This document shows positions 1 to 6,265 of a stretch of 11,539 bases of DNA, piece after piece. The notes beneath the pieces were generated by a model that saw only the letters and a program-made list of their open reading frames with translations, did no database searches and was not told where the DNA came from. The position numbers and the translations under genes were made by a program. This DNA is from Pseudonocardiaceae bacterium. GTDB taxonomy: Bacteria > Actinomycetota > Actinomycetes > Mycobacteriales > Pseudonocardiaceae. The stretch spans positions 1 to 11,539 of the forward strand of contig JAICSB010000057.1 of the NCBI GenBank assembly GCA_025937115.1. Reading direction: 5' to 3'. Within the stretch, counting starts at the first letter, position 1, and each line of letters starts with the position of its first letter.

Positions 1-174
1 ACTCCGCGACGCAGCCCCGAAACTGCTGCGCGACCGACTGCTGCACCTACCTACCCGCCCGCCTCACCCGCAGGCAACGCAAACGATGGCTGCACCTGCA
101 CGCGGACTGAACCCTGGACCGACGACCTAATCAACACCTGGCGAGCGGTCAAGGCCCTCCCCGCACCAACCTGA
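1..174 (+). pseudogene. IS1380-family transposase, C-terminal tail, frameshifted
   Basis: Three consecutive frames together read like the end of an IS1380 transposase. They are a first stretch with LLRDRLLHLP, a second with ARLTRRQRKRWLHLHAD, and a third with PWTDDLINTWRAVKALPAPT ending at a TGA (172-174). In IS1380 proteins the C-terminus has the same order: a Leu/His-rich RLLHLPARL segment, an Arg-rich stretch, then a Trp-rich W..D....W......LP ending. Two frame changes, near 55 and 108-115, would be needed for one protein, so the copy is inactive here. I recognise the family from memory of its C-terminal pattern; a database comparison was not possible. The body of the transposase, with its catalytic residues, is outside the window. 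Confidence 0.55.
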
Positions 175-325
175 CCACCACCACAAAGCACCGACGATCA
201 TGGAAGGACCACCGCCCGGACAGTGGAACCCGGCGCCCCGACGCGACAGTCGGACCCCGACCCTACCCACGAACAGGAAACCATGATCAAAATAACAAGA
301 CTGTAGTTCAGGGGGACAAGCCCGT

Positions 326-350
326 CACCCCTGTGAAAAATCCAGGTCAG
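326..350 (-). repeat. Putative right terminal inverted repeat of the IS1380-like element
   Basis: On the minus strand the segment starts CCTGACCTGG and continues into a TTTTTCACAGGGG stretch. It lies exactly where the P450 reading frame is interrupted. Its partner at the left end is not in the window, so the inverted-repeat status is inferred from position only. Confidence 0.35.
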
Positions 351-528
351 GCCCCGAGCATCGGGCTGAAAAAGACGGGTGCTCTTCATGCGCCCTCGCG
401 TAGAAGGGGTAGGGATCCTCCAGGTGGGTCCCCGCGAGGGGATTGAAATCCGTTCTCGCGAAGGTGGGACGAAGGTCGGTCAGTAACGCGAGCTCGATCG
501 TCTCCATCGATGAACACTTCTTCCTCAT
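350..528 (-). pseudogene. Cytochrome P450, N-terminal fragment cut by the IS
   Basis: The minus-strand frame contains FARTDFNPLAGTHLEDPYPFYARA followed by HEEHP, written here as two short pieces: the F.PL....L.DPYPFYA segment typical of actinobacterial P450 N-termini, then the usual EEHPVFFSP stretch. The sequence reads EEHPSFSARCSG instead. Adding one C to the CCC run near 377-379 restores PVFFSPMLGA, so a single-base deletion has occurred. After Gly-Ala the frame runs into the IS end, and the expected W-V-V-T-R-Y continuation is gone. Translation could start at 528 or at the ATG at 507, which is closer to the usual N-terminal length. No I-helix, ExxR or heme-Cys region remains, so this cannot be a working enzyme. 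The original substrate cannot be judged from 60 residues. Confidence 0.72.
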
Positions 529-843
529 ACGGGCGCAACTGCGCGATCAGCTAGATTCCAGGAGTGGCGGTCCGTCGGCTCCGCACATCCGGTTGTCCCG
601 GCGGCGATAGGTAGAGGCTTGTCGCCGCGGGTGTCTTGTCGGCGACCGTCCTTATTTGTTGGCGCCCGGTTGGTATCGGAGCGCTGGATTCCGGGGCCTC
701 CCGCATCAGGAAGAGCTTGAGCTGCAGCGCATTCGATCGAATCCGGTACACACCAGCAGTGTTTCGCACACCGAGCACCTTGGCCCACGCGGAGCCCAGC
801 AGAATCCAGTGATTCCACCTTCCCTGGCTCGGTCTTCTGAGCT
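529..843. other. Intergenic or decayed stretch, no gene recognised
   Basis: Both strands carry short open frames, but none shows a family motif, a convincing ribosome binding site or a sustained coding bias. The minus strand, upstream of the P450 fragment, has a protein-like segment (WILLGSAWAKVLGV then RNTAGVYRIRSNALQLKLF), which might be a relic of an unidentified gene. I see no hairpin or repeat that stands out. Confidence 0.4.
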
Positions 844-903
844 CTAATCCCGAAATACCATGTCGGTTTCCTCGTGCCGGACCACCAAACTCGTCCGGTT
901 CAT
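844..903 (-). pseudogene. 19-codon start fragment divergent from LuxR relic copy 1
   Basis: A short minus-strand frame starts ATG at 903 with MNRTSLVVRHEE and stops at TAG (844-846). Its start region matches that of the second module at 1823 (MNTTSVPML). In both places the start lies in the same context, ATATGCGATGAAC, with a purine-rich ribosome binding site upstream (AAGGAGAAG here, AAGGGGTGAG in copy 2). This suggests that a promoter and leader segment was duplicated and that the gene behind it has been lost or replaced here. No function can be given. Confidence 0.35.
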
Positions 904-1120
904 CGCATATTTCACTCTTCTCCTTGAGATCCATTCAAAGTGAACTCTACAGAGCCGTGAACCGGCCAACGACGGGAAAAGTACGTGTTTTCTACCGGCG
1001 TGTGAGCCGGCGTCTGCTCGCGATGCAGGCGGACCGCACAACAACTCAAGTTCTGAGGTATCGGGCATGCGGTTCGGCCGGTGTTCACCGGGGGCGCACC
1101 ACATGGCGAGGGGGGCGGAG
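898..1120 (+). pseudogene. LuxR (LAL-type) regulator relic, copy 1, internally deleted
   Basis: This is a shrunken copy of the module at 1818-2700. Three blocks align in order. The first is the GTTCATCGCATAT leader (898-910, compare 1818-1830). The second is the CGTCTGCTCGCGATGCAGGC block at 1011-1030 (compare 1981-2000), coding for RVSRRLLAMQA. The third is the GGACCGCACAACAACTC block at 1031-1047 (compare 2608-2624), coding for the C-terminal RTAQQLEL in the full copy, plus about 70 bases of 3' flank including GCACCACA. About 610 bases of coding sequence between the second and third blocks are missing, with a GG shared at the joint, and some of the 5' part is also gone. The HTH is therefore absent and the copy cannot bind DNA as a LuxR protein. 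Confidence 0.65.
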
Positions 1121-1247
1121 CCGGAGGCAAGGTTGGAACCGGGTCGCACCGAATACCACGCTGGTCGATCGGCCGGTATCGCGGAAAGACGGTGTGGCGA
1201 GCGCTACGGCACAGTTACGTTAGCGACGAGATCGCACAACTGTCGGG

Positions 1248-1694
1248 TCAACTACAGCCCTCGTTCGCGTGCAGCGAAGCTGCCAGTGGGCAGCTATCGA
1301 GGTGCTTGCTCGGCGAGGCGGCGACGGTGGTTCCGGTGGGGCCATGATCGATTCGCAGATCGTCGCTGCAGTTCCGCATGAACAGCGTCCCGCGTCCTCG
1401 GTTCTCACGGTTCTGACCGCGGGTCGGGCGCCAGCGGCCTGTGTCGCGGGACGGTGGCGAGTACACCCGGCAGCTGGAGCTCCATATGCACTGTCACGGT
1501 GCCGCCACCAGGTCGGTAGGTGTGCTCAACGGCATTGGTGCATGCTTCACCGACGGCGACGAGCAGGTCGGCAACCGTCCGCGGCGCGGCACCGACCGCC
1601 GACAGCCAGCGCCGCATCGCAACGCGGATATCCCTCAGCGACCAGGGCAACGCCGGCACTACCAGGTCCAACGGACCGATCTCGCCGCTGTCTT
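1248..1694 (-). pseudogene. Anti-sigma/SpoIIE-type HATPase domain, frameshifted
   Basis: The minus strand encodes a GHKL ATPase of the RsbW/SpoIIE type, which in actinobacteria phosphorylates or sequesters partners in stress and development signalling. The first frame runs from about 1694, or a TTG at 1671, through LDLVVPALPWSLRDIR and the N-box LLVAVGEACTNAVEHTY. About 1440-1466 the reading moves to another frame, which has the remaining boxes: SRDTGRWRP (G1), NRGRGTLFMR (G2) and HGPTGTTV (G3). All motifs are in the right order and spacing across two frames, so one frameshift broke the gene. The upstream side abuts a foreign N-terminus at about 1694, with no PP2C domain ahead. The tail after GTTV (to 1248) does not resemble the family. 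A sequencing error is an alternative to true mutation. Confidence 0.72.
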
Positions 1695-1823
1695 GGCGGC
1701 GCGCTCGGCGGTGTCATAGGCGCTCTGCAGCAGGTGCTCACCCGGCGACCCCGGCAAGCGATGTGTTGTGCCGGACTCTGTGCCGGTTGCCTTGGGTAGC
1801 ATCGGCACGCTCGTCGTGTTCAT
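1695..1823 (-). pseudogene. Pyridoxamine-5'-phosphate-oxidase-like protein, N-terminal fragment
   Basis: The frame starts ATG at 1823 with MNTTSVPML and continues to RLPGSPGEHLLQSAYDTAER, then AAK. The G.PGEH.LQ..Y.T..RA pattern is typical of the N-terminus of a group of actinobacterial flavin/PNPOx-fold proteins, where it is normally followed by a FY..QVL..L segment. That segment is missing: after AAK (about 1694) the sequence becomes the HATPase region in another frame, and this frame closes at TAG (1659-1661). Only about 43 of the expected 200 or so residues survive, so the fragment lacks any flavin site. A good ribosome binding site (AAGGGGTGAG) precedes the start, so a short peptide could still be made. 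Family call is from motif memory only. Confidence 0.5.
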
Positions 1824-1864
1824 CGCATATCTCACCCCTTTCCTTGCGTATCGCGATTCAACCC

Positions 1865-2632
1865 GGACTCGATGAACCGTACTCCTACTACTTCCAGCAC
1901 GCGCTGTACGCCCAGGCGATGCTCGACTGGCGAAACGGGCTCGTGCCGCGGGCGCTCGCGGCGCTCCAGCGCGTGAGCAAACGTCTGCTCGCGATGCAGG
2001 CCATGGAGGCGGCTGTGTTCGTCCTGGTCGATCAAGCCGCCCTCGCAGCGGAGGCACAGGACGCCGCAGCGGGCGAGGACGCCGCCGCAGGCCTCGCTCT
2101 CCTGGCCAATGACGGTGGCCTCGCCCCCTGCCGCGCAATAGTCGAGGTCGGCCTTTCGTGGGCGAGCTCGGCCGCCGGCGAGGCGGACGCGGCGGCGGCG
2201 CACGCACGGCACGCCCTTGACCTGCTGCTGTCCGAACAACGACTCCCGTTCTGGACCTCACGGGCGCACGAGGCCCTCGCGCACGCGCTGCTAGCTCGCG
2301 ACCCGGCGGCTGCCCTCGCCGCGTTCGAAGCCGCCGGCCGGGGTTTTGAGCCGTGCGGTGCGAGATGGCGCCAACGCCGAACCTACGACGCCATGCGCCG
2401 GGTCGGCAGCGCCGGGCGACGACTCGCGGCCCGAGCCGGCGGCTCAGCCCTCACCCGCAGAGAGCGCGAGGTCGCCCGCCTGGCCGCCCAGGGCCACGCA
2501 GCCCGAGACATCGCCGAACACCTGTCCATCACAGAGCGAACAGTGGAAGGCCACCTCAGCAACATCTACGCCAAGCTCGGCGTCTCCTCAAAGCTCGAAC
2601 TGGTCCGGACCGCACAACAACTCGAGCTCTAA
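1865..2632 (+). pseudogene. LAL-type LuxR-family transcriptional regulator, C-terminal part only
   Basis: About 255 residues match the C-terminal half of a large ATP-binding LuxR regulator (LAL/MalT-like). A helical TPR-like region (EPYSYYFQHALYAQ, LLAMQAMEAAVFVL, LPFWTSRAHEALAHALL) leads to a linker with CGARWRQRR and then the HTH (2450-2632). The HTH has LTRREREVARLAAQG, IAEHLSITERTVEGHLSNIY and AKLGVSSKLELVR, with all landmark residues of a GerE-type domain. The frame is open upstream to 1520, but that part is antisense to the HATPase and is not LuxR-like. The AAA+ ATPase half is missing. No start with a ribosome binding site is visible near 1865; an ATG at 1919 is possible but poorly placed. 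A short HTH-only regulator could still be produced, so loss of function is likely, not proven. Confidence 0.75.
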
Positions 2633-2716
2633 GGCCCCCGTACGACCGGTCATGCGATTCAACAGGTGTCCCCCGGGACGCACCACAGGGCAACGGGCAT
2701 CACGGAGCATAGGCAA

Positions 2717-2836
2717 ATTCACCAGCTGATCTGAGCCACCAATGCCACGCAGAAATCGGGCACCGTCTAGCGGATGGAAGCCTGTAATGACCAAATCCGG
2801 CGCGTACCCGATATCGTGCAATAGAACGGCACTCAT
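2717..2836 (-). pseudogene. HD-domain phosphohydrolase-like fragment
   Basis: The minus-strand frame has SAVLLHDIGYAPDLVITGFH followed by PLDGARFLRGIGGSDQLVNL. The LLHDIGYAP...TGFHPLDGARFLR pattern, with the His-Asp pair that gives HD metal-dependent phosphohydrolases their name, is well known in actinobacterial HD proteins. The first conserved helices are missing, with a stop shortly upstream. After VNL the expected V.HHSCA segment is replaced by sequence antisense to the LuxR 3' flank. So both ends are lost and only about 40 residues remain. It sits 35 bases downstream of the NACHT gene's stop on the same strand, so it may mark where foreign DNA joined an older gene. Confidence 0.6.
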
Positions 2837-2870
2837 CGGCAGCGTTACGTGTTATCCTCCCGATCGGCTC

Positions 2871-5800
2871 TCAAGCGCGAACCAGGACAATTACTTCGTT
2901 GGAGACGATGCCTCCCTCGATGCGCTGCTGCACAGCCGTGAGACAGTAGATAACCTCGCGCAGCAGTGAGTCGACCTCCGTCATTCCGGTCACGTGATTG
3001 GCGAACGCGACGGCGGAGGTGAGTCCCAGACGAGCACAGAGGATTACGCCCTCGTCGTGGGGCGCCGTCCTTCCCAGGATTGGCGATACAAGATCGTAGA
3101 TGTCGTGCACGATACGCCGAACCAAACTGCACAACTCTGCAGTCGGCCGATCTTGCCCCTGATCAGGTCCCAACAGCCCCTTGGCCCGCTGGAGTGACTC
3201 GATAGCCTGCACTGGTAGAACATGGTTCTCCATTCGAGGACGTTCCTGTATAATATTTGTCAGGAATTTGTCGAAGTCCGCGATGGCCTGCTGCGGTTTG
3301 AAAATTTTATTTCCAGGGTTCCAGCGCGCAACAAGTACAACGTAGGCGAGTACTAGAACCCTTATTTTTTTTATGTTTAGATCGGCCGACAACGCGGCTG
3401 GCTGATGTGTGCGACATGCCGTCAAGATGATCACGAGGGCACGGTCGAGTGCACGGTAGAGGTCACGGTCGAGGTCCTGGGCGCGGTCACGGTCGAGGTA
3501 GCGGGCAAGGGCGCCGTCGGGGTCGCGGGCGCGGTCGCGGGCGCGGTCGCGGGCGAGGTCGCGGGCGCGGTCGAGGTAGCGGGCGAGGGCGCTGTCGATG
3601 GCGAGGGCGCGGTCGAGGTCGAGGGCGCTGTCGAGGTCGAGATCGAGGTCGAGATCGAGGTCGCGGGCGAGGTCGAGGTGGCGGTCGCGGTCGTTGTCGA
3701 GGTCGAGGGCCCGGGCGCTGTCGATGGCGAGGGCGCTGTCGACGGTGCGGGCGCGGGCGAGGGCGAGGTCGCGGGCGAAGGTTAGGTCGAAGTCGAGGGC
3801 GAAGACGCGGTCAAAGACGCGGGAGAGGTCGCGGTCGAGGTCGCGGTCGAGGTCGAGGGTAAGGTCGCGGGCGAGGTCACCGGCGAGGTCGCGGTCGAGG
3901 TTGCGGGTGGATCTGAGAGTGCAACAAAGGGACAGAAGTATGGATGTTCGTTGACGATCCGTGGTCAAGAATCGATGTACCTGATCCATCGTTGGCATAT
4001 AAGGATACGGTACGCCGTTCGGGCAGTATAAACGTGGATGAGTGTCTCCCTGTGTCCACACGGAGTGTTTGACTAGATCGGTTATGAGCCCGATAGCGTT
4101 ATCGGCTAGTTCATCCTGCGCCGGAAGGCGGTAGGTGGTTCTATCGTCGAAGAGACTATTGACCCAGTCTACGAAACAAGTAGCGTCGCTGGCTCGCATG
4201 CCGACAGCTGTCTTGTCATCATCTGCAGTAACGTCGGAAGGTTCATCCAGCGAACGATAGAAGCCGCGTGTTGCTTCTTCATCCCTGAACATGGTGTAGA
4301 TATCTCTGGCCACGGGTTTTGCGCAGACAGCAGTGCCGTCATCGAGCAAGATGACGTCACGAAGGCTGCGGGCGACTCTCACGGCAGTGATCATTTTTCG
4401 ACGAGCAGCAGCGTTGGGCTCGGTTGAAGTTGTGGCCGAAACCAGCAAGCACTTAAGGATCTCGCGGATATCCGGCTCGACCTCACGTGCTTCTTCGGCA
4501 CAGTCGAAGGCCAGCTCCAACGCCCGCATGCTGCCCAAGTCCAGACATTTCTTGATAACAGGGCTCGCGTCAGTCCCGGCAGCCCAAAGCAGAGTAGTTT
4601 CCCTCCACCAAAAATTGTTTACGCTGCCCACGAGCAGGTCAGTGCGCTGGCGCTCTCTTATTTCCGCCGCAGCCAGATATTCTTGAAAGGTCGAGTGGAC
4701 AAACGAGTAAACTCCTTCCTCCCGTTCAACGAGGAGCCCGCTTGTCACCGTCTCTTTCAGAAAATCCGATGCACACACTTTTTCGGAAACGCGGTTCAGC
4801 ACGGGCCCAACAGTCCGCTTGGCCTCCTCTTCGGGAATTTTTCGGATCTTTTTCTCCATCATGTGCAGGGCAAGTTCCCGAACAACTCGCTCCTTCTGCT
4901 CGCCACTCAGTTCGGTCCTCACGCCGGGTAGACCCTTGGCTTCTTGGCGACGATGCAGAAGCATATCGCACATCTCTCCATAGAGTTTCGCACGGGTGCC
5001 AGGTAGCGCTCCCGCGAACCGGTGCACGTTGGCAATCATAGTGAGCAGCAACGGATTAGCCCCAAGATCATACAATGAAGGTTGCCGACGCAGGCGGCTG
5101 AGCAAGTCATCGGATTTCGTCTGTGACTTAATACGGATCTCGTCTCCAGATTTACCGGTAATCCAGCACTCGATCGCGTAATGCCAGTAATGGATGAATT
5201 GAGAGATCTGCTCCCCAGTAAACCTGCTCACCTGCAGGACATTGGCCTTGCTTAACGGGTTGGCACGGTACCCGTGCGGACGAGACGTGACCACATAGTC
5301 GTTCTTCGGATAGCGTTCGATCTGCCGCTGTACCCACCTGACAACCTCCTTCCGATCGTCCTCGATTGCTACCTCGTCCAAGCCATCCAGCATGACCAGA
5401 CACCGCTCGCCGTCGAGACGCCCCTCAAGCCAGTTGGCGGGGATCTTCCCCGACATCCAGGTCGGCGAAGCGGCGACACTCGCTAGCGTAGGTTCAGCAT
5501 CAGGAGGCCGCACGATCGCGTCGACGTGATCTCGCAAGTAGAGCAGCACCGGCAATGGCTGTGAGCGAAAACGTCGCTGGCACAGATCCAACGTAGTGCG
5601 GCGAAGCAACGTGGTCTTACCTGAACCCGGACCTCCGATGACCGCAAACACACCGGGGTCGACACCACCGAGGAACGAAGCTAGCGTCCTGCGCTCCGCA
5701 GACGCATCCACCTTGCCCACGAAGGGTTCGCCGGAAGTCTCATGCAGAGCCCGAGGAAGCACGCTGACGTCGACGTACACCTGAGGCAACTGCAGAATGT

Positions 5801-6155
5801 ACGGGCCTCCGGTTGCGACACCGAGCAGTTCGACGTCACGCACACTGCTACCAAGCTGGTCAAGATACTTGCCGCGATAACCCAGCAGCACGGCACTGAT
5901 TGTTCGGTCGACAGCATCCGCTAACCGAGGCACCCACTTCTCACTTACTGCACCACCCACCCGGCTGACAAATCTCAACACAACGAACACCAACCCCCAG
6001 AGCGCGAGTAGTACAGCGTTCCACACCCGGCTGCTGCTTAATACTTCCGGGCAGAGCCCGATGACCAAGGTCGGAGGAGCGCAGAGCGCCACCAGTGTGA
6101 TCACGAGCTTCCTCACGATCACACCCAAAGACCCCGCCGCCTGCTGACCCGACAC
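2871..6155 (-). CDS. Membrane-anchored NACHT-family STAND NTPase with D/R/L-rich repeat region
   Basis: This 1094-residue protein starts at GTG, with GGGAGA four bases upstream. Residues 17-34 and 45-63 look like membrane helices. The NACHT module follows: Walker A GGPGSGKTT (174-182), Walker B CLVMLDGLDEV (252-262), VVTSRP (288-293), NPLLLTMIANVHR (367-379) and FVHSTFQEYLAAAEI (485-499), all typical of bacterial NACHT proteins. Residues 500-600 look helical. Residues 655-715 (ATCFVDWVNSL, YRLPAQDELAD, PNGVPYPY) resemble a piece of a formylglycine-generating-enzyme-like fold. Residues 752-907 are almost only D, R, L and A. A helical tail of about 185 residues ends the protein. STAND NTPases oligomerise after sensing a trigger, and related bNACHT proteins protect bacteria against phages. 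By inference the N-terminal helices would be the effector or anchor and the C-terminal half the sensor. No partner gene is adjacent. Regulation is not visible. The frame and motifs are intact. Confidence 0.88.
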   Translation of the reverse strand: MSGQQAAGSLGVIVRKLVITLVALCAPPTLVIGLCPEVLSSSRVWNAVLLALWGLVFVVLRFVSRVGGAVSEKWVPRLADAVDRTISAVLLGYRGKYLDQLGSSVRDVELLGVATGGPYILQLPQVYVDVSVLPRALHETSGEPFVGKVDASAERRTLASFLGGVDPGVFAVIGGPGSGKTTLLRRTTLDLCQRRFRSQPLPVLLYLRDHVDAIVRPPDAEPTLASVAASPTWMSGKIPANWLEGRLDGERCLVMLDGLDEVAIEDDRKEVVRWVQRQIERYPKNDYVVTSRPHGYRANPLSKANVLQVSRFTGEQISQFIHYWHYAIECWITGKSGDEIRIKSQTKSDDLLSRLRRQPSLYDLGANPLLLTMIANVHRFAGALPGTRAKLYGEMCDMLLHRRQEAKGLPGVRTELSGEQKERVVRELALHMMEKKIRKIPEEEAKRTVGPVLNRVSEKVCASDFLKETVTSGLLVEREEGVYSFVHSTFQEYLAAAEIRERQRTDLLVGSVNNFWWRETTLLWAAGTDASPVIKKCLDLGSMRALELAFDCAEEAREVEPDIREILKCLLVSATTSTEPNAAARRKMITAVRVARSLRDVILLDDGTAVCAKPVARDIYTMFRDEEATRGFYRSLDEPSDVTADDDKTAVGMRASDATCFVDWVNSLFDDRTTYRLPAQDELADNAIGLITDLVKHSVWTQGDTHPRLYCPNGVPYPYMPTMDQVHRFLTTDRQRTSILLSLCCTLRSTRNLDRDLAGDLARDLTLDLDRDLDRDLSRVFDRVFALDFDLTFARDLALARARTVDSALAIDSARALDLDNDRDRHLDLARDLDLDLDLDLDSALDLDRALAIDSALARYLDRARDLARDRARDRARDPDGALARYLDRDRAQDLDRDLYRALDRALVIILTACRTHQPAALSADLNIKKIRVLVLAYVVLVARWNPGNKIFKPQQAIADFDKFLTNIIQERPRMENHVLPVQAIESLQRAKGLLGPDQGQDRPTAELCSLVRRIVHDIYDLVSPILGRTAPHDEGVILCARLGLTSAVAFANHVTGMTEVDSLLREVIYCLTAVQQRIEGGIVSNEVIVLVRA
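3435..3902. repeat. Degenerate hexanucleotide tract coding for the D/R/L/A repeats
   Basis: On the plus strand about 470 bases are built mainly from GAGGTC, GCGGTC and GCGGGC-like six-base units. Read on the coding minus strand they give alternating Asp-Leu, Arg-Asp and Arg-Ala dipeptides. A larger unit is also visible: ALAIDS occurs twice (residues 809-813 and 851-855 region) and ALARYLDR twice (about 857-862 and 882-889). The tract has almost no stop codons in any frame on either strand, which creates several long spurious open frames. Units of six keep the reading frame when copies are gained or lost. Confidence 0.85.
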
Positions 6156-6265
6156 GAGTTCTCCCAGAAAATCTTGTCAGCCTCAAGGACTCTGCCCTCG
6201 CCGCGATAGATCTCCATGATAGCCAGCGGCACGAACGGCACCAGCGGTCGACCGACCAGCGACAC
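6119..6265 (-). other. Short protein-like frame just ahead of the NACHT gene, possible relic
   Basis: Upstream of the NACHT start the minus strand has a frame from a GTG at 6265 (SLVGRPLVPFVPLAIM) through EIYRGEGRVLEADKIFWEN to a TGA at 6119-6121. It overlaps the NACHT start by 37 bases. The hydrophobic stretch and mixed composition look like real protein and not like a shadow frame. There is no clear ribosome binding site, and a stop lies upstream near 6290. It could be the tail of a lost gene or chance. I do not recognise it. Confidence 0.25.

Larger units (their letters stand above)
1..350 (+). mobile_element. 3' remnant of an IS1380-like insertion sequence
   Basis: This is the right-hand part of an insertion sequence: a decayed transposase tail (1-174), about 150 bases of non-coding sub-terminal DNA, and a putative right end at about 326-350. 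The right border is placed where the neighbouring P450 reading stops (codons for Leu-Gly-Ala run to 350, and the next codon, expected to be Trp, is replaced by a stop). The left part lies outside the window, so neither the left inverted repeat nor a target duplication can be checked. Assignment to IS1380 rests on the transposase tail alone. Confidence 0.5.
898..2700. repeat. Two unequal direct copies of a LuxR module (898-1120 and 1818-2700)
   Basis: The left copy and the right copy share the 5' leader, a central block and the 3' end with flank in the same order and orientation. Spacing between matching points is 920 bases at the leader, 970 at the central block and about 1577 at the 3' end. 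The growing offset shows that the left copy lost two internal segments (about 50 and about 610 bases). The copies differ at many positions, so the duplication is not recent. Confidence 0.6.

Noticed and set aside
1659..2261. A 200-codon minus-strand Arg-rich frame across the LuxR gene
   Set aside because: Most of it is antisense to LuxR; only its last 54 codons, from the ATG at 1823, look real and are listed as the PNPOx-like fragment.
3405..3954. Three long plus-strand open frames rich in Gly/Arg, Val/Glu/Ala or Ser/Arg
   Set aside because: They are antisense to the D/R/L/A repeat of the NACHT gene and open only because the hexamer tract lacks stop codons in every frame.
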